Shown here one piece after another: positions 42,602 through 50,171 of a stretch of 64,000 nucleotides of DNA (positions are counted from its first letter, which is position 1; each line of letters opens with the position of its first letter). Source of the stretch: CAYZQH01 sp050300015 (lineage in GTDB: Bacteria > Pseudomonadota > Gammaproteobacteria > Pseudomonadales > Cellvibrionaceae); assembly GCA_050300015.1 (NCBI GenBank), contig JBNKWZ010000008.1, forward strand, positions 186,001 through 250,000. Direction: 5' to 3'. Both the position numbers and the translations under genes were made by a program. The notes under the pieces are model-generated. The model saw only the letters and a program-made list of their open reading frames with translations. It had not been told where the DNA came from and did not search any database.

Positions 42602-44044
42602 TTAGCGTATGGGCAATAAGAGGCTTGCGTTCACGCCGTTATCCGTATTGGCAATGGTAAATCGACCGCCGTGAAGCAGAGCCACTTCTTGCACAAAGCT
42701 TAAGCCTAAACCGGTACTTTTCTTGCCGGTCCCAGGCCGAGGTAAGGAATAAAATCGTTCAGTAATCCGCGCAAAGGCAAACTCCGGAATCGTGGCCCCC
42801 TGGTTGGACACTGTCAGGGTGAGCATTCGGTCAGATGCTGTCGCGGTAATACAGATAGAGGTCTTGGGGGTGCTAAAATCGATGGCGTTATCCAGCAAAT
42901 TCATTACCGCTTGATCCAATAAAAATGGGTCGCCTATCACCACAGGCGTGTTTGGAATATGAAGGTCAACCGAAAGATGTTTGGACTCACATTTGGCTTT
43001 GCAGTGCGTCACCAATTGGGCAATACGTTGGTCACTTTGCCAGGGTTTTTGTTCGCCGGGTGTTTGCAGTTGCTCGATGTGCGCCAGTTGCAAAAGGCGG
43101 TGGATTAACTGCTCCAAACGTTCGCTTTCATGGTGAATATTGTCAATAAAACGCTGTTGTCGGGCCGCGTCCATGGGGGTTTGTAGAAGCTCGGCTGCTG
43201 CCATAATGCCTGCCAAAGGGCTTTTTAGTTCATGTGCAAACGTTTGTACATAGTGCTCAACATAGGCTTTGCCATCCAGTTGCTTACGCATGGTTTCTAA
43301 GGCACTGGCAAGCTGTTTCAGTTCGTGACTGTGTAGCCGGTTAAGGGGTAATTGCGCACGCTCACCTGCACTTACGGCGTTGGCATATCGGCGTAATTGA
43401 AACAACTCACGCCCCAACCACCAAGACAAAAGCGCCCCCAGCGCGAGGCCAACCACAATCACGACGGCTGCCAATAGCGCCAGTCGCTGTTGGGTACGTT
43501 GAATAAAAGGCTGTACTGTACGGTTAGGTTTGGCTACTGAGACCACACCAATAATGTCATCGCCATCTTTGATGGGGGCGGCCACATACATCACCGATGA
43601 GGATGCATCGCCGATAAATTCTGGGCTAGAGCGTGCGCCGTATTCCCCTTGTAAGGTTTTATAAACATCGTTCCAACGAGAGTAATCCTGTCCTACCGCC
43701 AACTGGTGAGAGTCCAGCAGCACAATGCCGTTGTGGTCGGTTACATAAATTCGGTGGTTGGTTTGGTGTTTTTTAAAGCCCCAAATTTCCGCATTAAGCT
43801 CACGCTCACCATAGTGCTTAAAATGCTCTAAAAAAGCTTCACTCGTCAGCGTGCCATTTTGCAAGGGGGTTTTTAGAAATTCCGCTAAGAGGTTAGCGGT
43901 ATCGACTAGGGTTTCCTCAGTCGTTTGGCGCACCCCAGGGCGAATTTCATCCATGACAATGTCGATAATAAAATAGGCACACAACCCAATAAATGCGGCA
44001 TACACAACAAACAGTTTTTGGCTAAGCCTTAAGCGGTTTAGCAT
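42602..44044 (-). CDS. creC: Sensor histidine kinase CreC
   Basis: A 480-residue inner-membrane sensor kinase. Seen: an N-terminal helix (KLFVVYAAFIGLCAYFIIDI), a periplasmic sensor with DHNGIVLLDS and the CreC-typical DDIIGVVSVAKPNRTVQPFI, a second helix (LLAAVVIVVGLALGALLSWWL), a HAMP-like linker, the H-box FAHELKSPLAGI, and the N, G boxes (NLLDNAID, TGLGLSFV). The start ATG 44044 overlaps the creB stop (ATGCTAA), giving translational coupling; a longer frame start upstream is inside creB and less likely. Confidence 0.94.
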   Translation of the reverse strand: MLNRLRLSQKLFVVYAAFIGLCAYFIIDIVMDEIRPGVRQTTEETLVDTANLLAEFLKTPLQNGTLTSEAFLEHFKHYGERELNAEIWGFKKHQTNHRIYVTDHNGIVLLDSHQLAVGQDYSRWNDVYKTLQGEYGARSSPEFIGDASSSVMYVAAPIKDGDDIIGVVSVAKPNRTVQPFIQRTQQRLALLAAVVIVVGLALGALLSWWLGRELFQLRRYANAVSAGERAQLPLNRLHSHELKQLASALETMRKQLDGKAYVEHYVQTFAHELKSPLAGIMAAAELLQTPMDAARQQRFIDNIHHESERLEQLIHRLLQLAHIEQLQTPGEQKPWQSDQRIAQLVTHCKAKCESKHLSVDLHIPNTPVVIGDPFLLDQAVMNLLDNAIDFSTPKTSICITATASDRMLTLTVSNQGATIPEFAFARITERFYSLPRPGTGKKSTGLGLSFVQEVALLHGGRFTIANTDNGVNASLLLPIR

Positions 44045-44739
44045 GCTAAACGGTACCCAAAGCCGCGTACGGTCTGAATGCATTCTTGATTGGGCTCAAT
44101 GGCACGCAGCTTTGCACGCAAGCTTTTGATATGGGTGTCTACTGTGCGCTCGTATTGCGCGTCTAGCGACACTCCGAGACTGCGTAATAAGTCATCGCGA
44201 CTGAGCGTTGAACCTGCATTGTCTAATAAAGTACTGAGTACCAAGTACTCCGATTTGGTGAGTGTTAAGGGCTTTTTAACGTAGTGAATTGTGTGGGTTT
44301 CTTTATTCCATTGAAAGTCAGTGATGTTGCGGTTGTCGCCCTCCAATGTGCCATTTGATGGCATCGGCGCTGTGCGTTTTAAAATGGCCTTTACACGGGC
44401 CAGTACTTCCCGAGGGCTAAAGGGTTTCACTACATAGTCATCCGCACCAATTTCAAAACCCACAATACGGTCTATTTCTTGATTGCGCGCGGTGAGAAAA
44501 ATAATTGGTGTCTCGTGGGTTTTTCGAAGGGCTTTACACACCTCAAAACCCGAAATATCGGGTAAGCCCACATCTAAAATCACGAGGTCTGCGATGGCGT
44601 GGCTCAACCATTGCAGTCCTTGTTGGCCCTCCTGGCACCAATGGGTTTGAAAATGCTCTTGCTGAAGCACAAACTCCAAACTGTCAGCGATCGACGGCTC
44701 GTCTTCAATAATCAAAATAGTGGGCTGGTGTGCGGTCAT
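44038..44739 (-). CDS. creB: Response regulator CreB
   Basis: A 233-residue OmpR-family response regulator. Seen: a receiver domain with IIEDEPSIADS, the phospho-acceptor in LVILDVGLPD, the conserved Lys in DDYVVKPFSPREVLARV, and a C-terminal winged helix (TKSEYLVLSTLLDNAGSTLSRDDLLRSLG, YERTVDTHIKSLRAKL, VRGFGYRL). It forms the creBC pair with the overlapping kinase gene; the tag repeats before creD are its likely target. Confidence 0.95.
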   Translation of the reverse strand: MTAHQPTILIIEDEPSIADSLEFVLQQEHFQTHWCQEGQQGLQWLSHAIADLVILDVGLPDISGFEVCKALRKTHETPIIFLTARNQEIDRIVGFEIGADDYVVKPFSPREVLARVKAILKRTAPMPSNGTLEGDNRNITDFQWNKETHTIHYVKKPLTLTKSEYLVLSTLLDNAGSTLSRDDLLRSLGVSLDAQYERTVDTHIKSLRAKLRAIEPNQECIQTVRGFGYRLAC

Positions 44740-45007
44740 GTGCTTCTCAAATGGATTGCGAGCTTTTTTGGCCTTAGTGTTGGCGTCCGTTGGCAGTATA
44801 GCGAATTTCTATTCCACCAAGGCCGTAGCGGGCGGGCCTAAAGCCTTTGGAGCAGGGCCTTTTGGGCGGCGTTACGCTTTGGGCTATATAGAGCGCTGAA
44901 TACTAAAGTGTGCGTCAATGCTAAAAATTTAGCATTTAGGGCTTGACTTCAAAAGTGGCAATGCTAAATTTGTAGCATACTGTTAAAAATTTAGCACCGG
45001 GAGCCCC
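44740..45007. promoter_or_regulatory. Divergent control region between creB and the BlaI-type gene
   Basis: 268 bp. The right half holds three operator-like dyads (44917-44996), a -35-like TTGACT (44944-44949) and the ribosome-binding site GGGAG just before the BlaI start. The left half should hold the creB promoter; no clear tag repeat was seen there. Confidence 0.5.
44917..44996 (+). promoter_or_regulatory. Three BlaI-type operator dyads
   Basis: GCTAAAAATTTAGC (44920-44933), GCTAAATTTGTAGC (44963-44976) and GTTAAAAATTTAGC (44982-44995) are three near-identical 14-bp dyads. The first precedes the -35-like TTGACT, the second overlaps the expected -10 region, the third lies just before the ribosome-binding site. 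This suggests cooperative autorepression by the downstream BlaI-like dimer. Confidence 0.75.
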
Positions 45008-45406
45008 ATGCTCAAGAACACGTTTCAGCAATTGAGTCGCCGTGAGCGCCAAATTATGGATATTTTAATCGAGCACCAAGAGTGCTCGGCTGGAGCTATT
45101 CAAGCTGCGCTGCCCAATCCGCCCAGCTACTCTGCAGTGCGGGCTCTATTGGCCCGATTGGTTGAAAAAGATGCCATTGGATTTCGTCAAGAGGGGGCAA
45201 GGTACATCTACTTCCCCAATATGGAGGCGCAAAAAATTCAGCAATCTGCGGTGAGCCGATTACTGAAGACCTTTTTTAAAGGGTCGCGGTTTAAGGCTAT
45301 GAACGCCCTATTGGATGTGGAGGGTGATGCCATGGACGACTGGGAAGTAGAGCGCCTTGAGCGACGCATCGCAGAGCTCAAATCCAGAGCCAAAGTACGG
45401 GAGTGA
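45008..45406 (+). CDS. BlaI/MecI/CopY family transcriptional repressor
   Basis: A 132-residue winged-helix repressor. Seen: LSRRERQIMDILIEHQECSAGAIQAALPNPPSYSAVRALLARLVEKDAIGFRQEGARYIYFP, the BlaI DNA-binding domain with the recognition helix SAVRALLARL, followed by a C-terminal dimerisation helix region. In BlaI-type systems a membrane metallopeptidase inactivates the repressor on signal; such a gene follows with a 4-nt overlap. A C-terminal extension to residue 132 is slightly longer than in BlaI itself. GGGAG lies in good position before the ATG. Confidence 0.92.
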   Translation: MLKNTFQQLSRRERQIMDILIEHQECSAGAIQAALPNPPSYSAVRALLARLVEKDAIGFRQEGARYIYFPNMEAQKIQQSAVSRLLKTFFKGSRFKAMNALLDVEGDAMDDWEVERLERRIAELKSRAKVRE

Positions 45407-46881
45407 AGGCCATGACCATAGACGTGATGAATCATATTGTGTTTCTGATGATTAAGGTTACGTGTGTGGCAGGCCCTTTGTTGGTGTTTATGGAAAGGGG
45501 ATTGGATACGTCTTCTGCCAGCGCTCATCGCTGGCTGGCATTGGCCTTTATCGGTTTGGCACTTATCCCGCTCATCAGTTTTGTGGGGCCGCAAGTGCCT
45601 TTACCGGTGTTGCAATCGTCATTTAATCAAGAGGTGGTTTGGCCGTGGCAAGCGCAAAACTTAAGTCAGGCGCTGCTTTGGGGCTTTTTAGTGTTGTATT
45701 TGGCTGGTGTGGGCACGGCGCTGTTGAAGTTGGCTTTTGGTCATTGGCAGCTTTGGCGGCTGTCGCATTTGGCAACCCTGGTGGTCAATCCGCGCCTGTG
45801 TAATGTCGTTCAGCAAGCACGGCATGAATTGCACATTAAAAGGCAAGTGCAGTTGGTGGTTCACCCTGAAATTCAAGTACCCATCACTTGGGGAGTGCTT
45901 AAACCTGTGGTGGGCTTGCCGGCGGCGGCATGCAAATGGCCCACACCCTTGTTGCGTCGTGTGATATTGCATGAGGCTGCGCACATTCAACGCCTGGATG
46001 TGCTGGTTCATGGGGTGCTTGGGTTTATGTCGGCTTGGCTGTGGTGTTTGCCCCTACGGGCCAAGTTATTCAAGCGCCTGAACTGGCACCGAGAGTTGGC
46101 CTGTGATGATGCAGTGCTGTCTTGCGGCATCGACAAAGCCGAATATGCCCAGGACCTTTTGCGTTTTGCAAAACCGCCGTCTTTGCGCTGGCAAAGCGCC
46201 ATGTCGTTGATGGAGTTGAGCGCGCTCTATTGCCGCATCAACGCCATTTTGAACGATACACGCCCCGATAAAAACGAAACCACTGGGTGGCGATTACCAT
46301 TAATGATGGTGTTGTGTTTTTTTGGAGGCGTGGGGGCCTTGACATTACAACCCAAAACATTAGGTGAAGGCACTACTCAGTGGATCATCGAATACCCGTT
46401 TCCCAAACAAGACAGTGTACTCGAGCCCGGACTGAAAACGGTGATGCTAGAAAAACCCAAGAAGCCAACGAATGTGGCCACCTCAGTTGCTACTGGTGCG
46501 CACCATTGGGAAACGGCCCTTGGTGCGGGGACGTTGGATTTGAAGGCAATGGATTTAAGCATAGAGCTTTTAGAGCCAGAGCCGGCTTTGGACCCAACGG
46601 TTGCCCCCGTAAAACTTCAATTTGAATGGCCTCAATACCCTCCGGTAGCCCTACGTCGAGGCTATGAAGGAGAGGTGGAAGTGACCTTCGATATATTACC
46701 GAACGGACGCGTTGATAATATCCGTTTGTCCCTAGCGCATGCAAAAGCCATTTTAAATGAAGCCGTAATCAATGCTGTAAAAACGGCCGTTTACACACCG
46801 CAGTTAATCAATGGTCAACCGACAAAAGCCCTCGGTGTAAAAGAACATTTTCAATTCCAAATTCGAGAGGATGCAAATTAA
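45403..46881 (+). CDS. M56 family (BlaR1-like) membrane metallopeptidase with C-terminal TonB domain
   Basis: A 492-residue membrane protein pairing with the BlaI-like repressor. Seen: several hydrophobic segments (about 5-110), the zinc protease motif HEAAH in VILHEAAHIQRLD and the third ligand region HRELACDDAVL of M56 peptidases, a further helix (LMMVLCFFGGVGALTL), and then, instead of a penicillin-binding sensor, a periplasmic tail ending in a TonB C-terminal-like domain (YPPVALRRGYEGEVEVTFDILPNGRVDNIRL). So the signal sensed is unlikely to be a beta-lactam directly. Start: GTG 45403 overlaps the repressor stop (GTGA); ATG 45412 is an alternative. Confidence 0.88.
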   Translation: MKAMTIDVMNHIVFLMIKVTCVAGPLLVFMERGLDTSSASAHRWLALAFIGLALIPLISFVGPQVPLPVLQSSFNQEVVWPWQAQNLSQALLWGFLVLYLAGVGTALLKLAFGHWQLWRLSHLATLVVNPRLCNVVQQARHELHIKRQVQLVVHPEIQVPITWGVLKPVVGLPAAACKWPTPLLRRVILHEAAHIQRLDVLVHGVLGFMSAWLWCLPLRAKLFKRLNWHRELACDDAVLSCGIDKAEYAQDLLRFAKPPSLRWQSAMSLMELSALYCRINAILNDTRPDKNETTGWRLPLMMVLCFFGGVGALTLQPKTLGEGTTQWIIEYPFPKQDSVLEPGLKTVMLEKPKKPTNVATSVATGAHHWETALGAGTLDLKAMDLSIELLEPEPALDPTVAPVKLQFEWPQYPPVALRRGYEGEVEVTFDILPNGRVDNIRLSLAHAKAILNEAVINAVKTAVYTPQLINGQPTKALGVKEHFQFQIREDAN

Positions 46882-46971
46882 AACATCTTTAGGTGTTTTA
46901 ACCCTCGGTTACCCAAAAGAGTGCGATAACGCAACGGGGTAGCGTGACATCAGTCTAATTTGGAGAACAAC

Positions 46972-47613
46972 ATGAATGCAGTCAACGTTTATTCGCCTGT
47001 AGCAACGTCGCGGTTTGAGTCGTTAAAGCGGTTTGCGCAAGTGGTGCCCGCTGGTTTGGCCGTGACCTTATTATTGGTGCTAGGAATGGAGCGCCTAATT
47101 GCCACCAAGGCCGTTAATTTGGCACCTAAACCGGAGTGGGTAGTGCCCGATCCTATTGCGGAACCCCGCGAGCCAGATCCAATAAAACGAGATACCAAGC
47201 CAGAAAAAATAGAGCCTCCAGAGCTTGTACCGGAGATTCCAGAATTTACACTCAGTGTGGATACCGCCATGGTGCAAGGCAATTTGGATTTTACGCAGGA
47301 GGCAAGCCTGCCCACCCGCGAATTAGGCTATTACGCCTCTGACGCGCCGATTGCAACAGTTTTAGTACAACCTGATTACCCTGCTCGGGCATTGACCCAA
47401 GGAATAGAAGGTTACGTGGATGTGCGCTTTGATGTTACCGCGCGTGGCTCCACCGACAATATTCAAGTTACGCTGGCTAAGCCGCCGCGAATTTTTGATA
47501 AAGCTGCCATTAAAGCCGTGAAAAAATGGAAGTTTCAACCCATGGTTGCCAATGGTAAATCGATACCCTACGCCGGGCTTGAACAACGGATTACGTTTCA
47601 AATGGAAAAATAA
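46972..47613 (+). CDS. TonB family energy-transducing protein
   Basis: A 213-residue TonB protein. Seen: an N-terminal anchor (VPAGLAVTLLLVLGMERLI), a Pro/Glu/Lys-rich spacer (PDPIAEPREPDPIKRDTKPEKIEPPELVPE, of moderate length), and a C-terminal TonB domain with VLVQPDYPARALTQGIEGYVDVRFDV and AIKAVKKWKFQPM. The TonB domain closely resembles the tail of the preceding M56 protein, so one may derive from the other. Start ATG 46972 follows TGGAG at ideal spacing. A truncated exbD follows; no exbB is adjacent. Confidence 0.9.
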   Translation: MNAVNVYSPVATSRFESLKRFAQVVPAGLAVTLLLVLGMERLIATKAVNLAPKPEWVVPDPIAEPREPDPIKRDTKPEKIEPPELVPEIPEFTLSVDTAMVQGNLDFTQEASLPTRELGYYASDAPIATVLVQPDYPARALTQGIEGYVDVRFDVTARGSTDNIQVTLAKPPRIFDKAAIKAVKKWKFQPMVANGKSIPYAGLEQRITFQMEK

Positions 47614-47649
47614 AACTGTATCACTGACACAAATCGCGGAGGACATCTT

Positions 47650-48042
47650 ATGTCATCAGATGCCGGGCAGTTGGATTTAACCCCACTTTTGGATGTGGTA
47701 TTGATTGTGTTGATGTTTTTTATTGTGAGTGCGTCTACCCTTCATTTCGATTCGGTACCGTTGCACTTAAAACAGAACAATACAACCGGAGAGAAAACGT
47801 ATCCCACTGTGATGATTACGCTTCATTCTGACAATGCTATTAGGGTGTCGGGTCGCAAGGTGGCGCTCAATACCTAGCCCGCGCTATTGCGTGCAGAGGC
47901 CTTTACTCAGGCGTTAATGGTAGCTGTCCACTCCGATGGACAGGCTAAAACTGAAACCTTGGTGTCGGTAATCGATGCCATCCAACGCATTGATGCACAA
48001 TACACACTGGAAATAGTGCCTGTACCAAACATGAGCTTTTAA
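47650..48042 (+). pseudogene. exbD-like gene with an internal amber stop
   Basis: Full ExbD-like reading of 130 codons interrupted by TAG at 47875-47877. Before the stop: the anchor with conserved Asp in LDLTPLLDVVLIVLMFFIVSAS and a periplasmic part. After it, in the same frame and without further stops: PALLRAEAFTQALMVAVHSDGQAKTETLVSVIDAIQRIDAQYTLEIVPVP, clearly the ExbD C-terminal half, ending at TAA 48040. A CAG-to-TAG change (Gln76) explains it. Unless suppressed, the protein is cut to 75 residues and should be inactive. It follows tonB by 36 nt; a terminator follows. Confidence 0.8.
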
Positions 48043-48066
48043 AAGCCTACCGTTTGCATCCTCATT

Positions 48067-48088
48067 AGCGCCTTAGGGCGCTTTTTTT
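48067..48088. terminator. Rho-independent terminator after exbD
   Basis: AGCGCC-TTAG-GGCGCT stem-loop (48067-48082) followed by seven T on the plus strand. It lies 25 nt after the exbD frame and 1 nt beyond the acylphosphatase stop on the other strand, so it may also serve that convergent gene in part. Confidence 0.85.
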
Positions 48089-48368
48089 AATCCGCAGCGT
48101 AACGAATCTCAAAGCCGTCGAACGCCGTTAGCTCGCAATAATCCGTATCAACACGGTCTACAATCGCTAGTGGAGAGCCCGAATGTAGCCATTGTTGAAA
48201 CTGTTCCAAGGTCTCTGCGGGACCGGTTGCTATAGCTTCCACAGAGCCGTCCGCCCGATTGCGAACCCACCCGGTCAATCCAAGTGATGTGGCTTGTTGT
48301 TGGGTATAATCGCGAAAGCTGACGCCTTGCACGCGACCGTGTATTCGAAACTGTTGTGTCTTTGCCAT
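48087..48368 (-). CDS. acyP: Acylphosphatase
   Basis: A 93-residue small enzyme hydrolysing acyl phosphates. Seen: the signature GRVQGVSFRDYTQQQA with the phosphate-binding loop and catalytic Arg19, and GWVRNRADGSVEAIATG with catalytic Asn37. Length is standard. It is a single-gene unit convergent with the exbD region. Confidence 0.95.
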   Translation of the reverse strand: MAKTQQFRIHGRVQGVSFRDYTQQQATSLGLTGWVRNRADGSVEAIATGPAETLEQFQQWLHSGSPLAIVDRVDTDYCELTAFDGFEIRYAAD

Positions 48369-48548
48369 AGGGGGTCACCGAAGGCCGAGCTGAACTATAT
48401 TCTAGAGGTTTTAGGAGTATTTTCCGGTTATAGTCGATGATTCATGCGTTTAATCGTGTGCGTTTAGCTCACCAGGTCCATAATCTTTTCAAAGACGTTC
48501 TAAACCTTATTGTGCCATTTAGGGGAACGGATAAAAGGAGACCTTATC

Positions 48549-49109
48549 ATGGAACCTGTTTCATTGGCGCAAATGCAAAAGGCCATATTCCATATTCAAC
48601 AGTCGCCCCAAACGGTGGGCGAAGTCAAACTCATTGTATGTCGCCCGACCATAGGTGAGCGACAAGTGCTCGATAAAGCCCACCTGGATGAAGCAGAGGG
48701 CTTGGTGGGTGACAACTGGTTACAACGCGGTTATAAAAAAACGCAAGATGGCTCGGCCCACCCTGATATGCAATTGAATATTATGAACGCACGGGTAATT
48801 GACGCCATCACATACACTCGCGAGCAGTGGCCGCTCGCAGGTGATCAATTGTATGTGGATTTTGATTTAAGTGAGCACCATTTGCCACCGGGTACGCAGT
48901 TAAAAATCGGGAGTGCGCTGATTGAAGTAACCGCCGAGCCGCATTTGGGCTGTAAAAAATTTAAAGAACGTTTTGGCCGAGACGCAGTATTGTTTGTGAA
49001 TTCTCCCGAGGGCAAGGCGTTGAACTTGCGCGGCATCAACGCCAAAGTCATTCAATCGGGTGTGGTTCATACGCACGATAAAATTGAAAAACTTGAATCA
49101 CCCCTGTAG
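48549..49109 (+). CDS. MOSC domain-containing protein
   Basis: A 186-residue cytosolic MOSC-domain protein. Seen: the strand block GLVGDNW, the conserved-Cys region AEPHLGCKKFKERFG and the end block LRGINAKVIQSGVV, which are typical of standalone MOSC proteins (related to the molybdenum-cofactor sulfurase C-terminal domain). They bind or transfer sulfur or the molybdenum cofactor in some cases; the role here is unknown. Start ATG 48549 is set by AAAAGGAGA seven nt upstream. Only 12 nt separate it from the next gene, so the two probably form an operon. Confidence 0.88.
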   Translation: MEPVSLAQMQKAIFHIQQSPQTVGEVKLIVCRPTIGERQVLDKAHLDEAEGLVGDNWLQRGYKKTQDGSAHPDMQLNIMNARVIDAITYTREQWPLAGDQLYVDFDLSEHHLPPGTQLKIGSALIEVTAEPHLGCKKFKERFGRDAVLFVNSPEGKALNLRGINAKVIQSGVVHTHDKIEKLESPL

Positions 49110-49121
49110 TGAGGATTGTCT

Positions 49122-49616
49122 ATGTTAGATCAACCCGTAGGCCACATATTTACCGCCACGGATACCGAGGGCACGCCACCCAGCCAGCGTTTACATCTCA
49201 TTCTGTTAGGCGTTAAGGATGTTGCAAAGTCCAAACAGTTTTATGAAAGGTTAGGGTGGTGCGCGTCCCCAACTGGCCACGAAGGTTTTGTAAAAATTGA
49301 CCTCGGCGGTTATGCCTTGTGTTTGCTGCCCATTGGCGATTTTGCCAAAGATGCTTTAAGCCCCAGTGCTGAAGAGCCAGCGTTTTCAGGCACCGGATTT
49401 GTCTATCTTGCCAAAACACCGGAAGACGTTCCGAATATTTTAAGCCGCGCCGTTACTGCTGGCGGCCAATTGGTCAAACCCGCCACGCGCACCCCTTGGG
49501 GTATCGCCGGCTACTTCAAAGACCCAGACGGTCATCTATTCGAAGTCGATTATGAAACCACATGGGTGTTCACTGAGGATCACAAGCTAGTGGTGGATGA
49601 ACTGAACAATTGTTAG
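49122..49616 (+). CDS. VOC family (glyoxalase/bleomycin-resistance fold) protein
   Basis: A 164-residue VOC-fold protein. Seen: HLILLGVKDVAKSKQFYERLGW and, at the end, DPDGHLFEVDYE, the two metal-site strands of the fold (His near the start and Glu in the last motif). Single-domain size means a dimer. Substrate unknown; members range from glyoxalase to antibiotic-binding proteins. Start ATG 49122 follows GAGG. It follows the MOSC gene closely. Confidence 0.88.
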   Translation: MLDQPVGHIFTATDTEGTPPSQRLHLILLGVKDVAKSKQFYERLGWCASPTGHEGFVKIDLGGYALCLLPIGDFAKDALSPSAEEPAFSGTGFVYLAKTPEDVPNILSRAVTAGGQLVKPATRTPWGIAGYFKDPDGHLFEVDYETTWVFTEDHKLVVDELNNC

Positions 49617-50171
49617 TGGGTGAACGATTGTCAGAGTTTTGTTTTGGGTATTCTCTTTCTAGACGGTTGGCATATCTGCAATTAGAGGTTTCGACCTCCC
49701 AGCCACGATACGGCAAATTTTGTTTTGCTATACAAACTTATTGTGAATCTGACCTAACTCTTTCGCCGCGCTGGCGAGTCGGTTTAAGGAAAGGGTTTCG
49801 ACCTTTCGGCCGAGTGACTTTTTTGAGTGGCCAAAAAAGGCCACCCCCGATCGCTGGCCTGCGGGTGGGTTCGCCACATCCTTGTGGCTCAGGGCTTAAG
49901 CCCCGACTCGCCAGCGAGGCGAAAGAAGCTGGTTTGACACAAAATGAATTCACGAAAATGCTAGAAGTCAAAATTCAGAGTTTTTCGGTTTCACTTATTT
50001 AAGCAAAAAAACAATCACTCGCCTTCAAGGCGAAACCTTTCTTTAAACCGACTCGCCAGCCAGGCGAAAAAAGCAGGTAAAATTCACGATAGGTGTGGAT
50101 AGTACAACAAAATTTGCCGTATCTTGGCGGCAACGCAACCCTCCCCCAAAAAAGACAATTATGATGGAATC
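49617..50171. other. Intergenic region occupied by an inverted-repeat element
   Basis: About 550 bp with no supported gene; almost all of it is the 49702-50128 element. The MFS promoter must lie in or overlap its right end. Confidence 0.5.
49702..50128. mobile_element. 427-bp element with about 90-bp terminal inverted repeats
   Basis: Left arm (about 49702-49793) and right arm (about 50036-50128) are inverted copies over roughly 90 bp: both contain GATACGGCAAATTTTGTT, TGTGAAT/CGTGAAT, TTTCGCC, CTGGCGAGTCGGTTTAA and GAAAG in the same order. A third partial copy of CGACTCGCCAGC-AGGCGAAA lies inside near 49903-49924. No transposase frame is present. It could be a non-autonomous transposon (MITE or foldback type) or a strongly folded regulatory region. 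Confidence 0.7.

Noticed and set aside
44740..45007. Beta-lactamase regulon around BlaI/BlaR-like genes
   Set aside because: No beta-lactamase or penicillin-binding gene is nearby and the M56 protein lacks a penicillin-sensor domain.
49610..50002. 130-residue frame in the inverted-repeat element
   Set aside because: Spans the element's arm and core with no domain; the arms explain the open frame.
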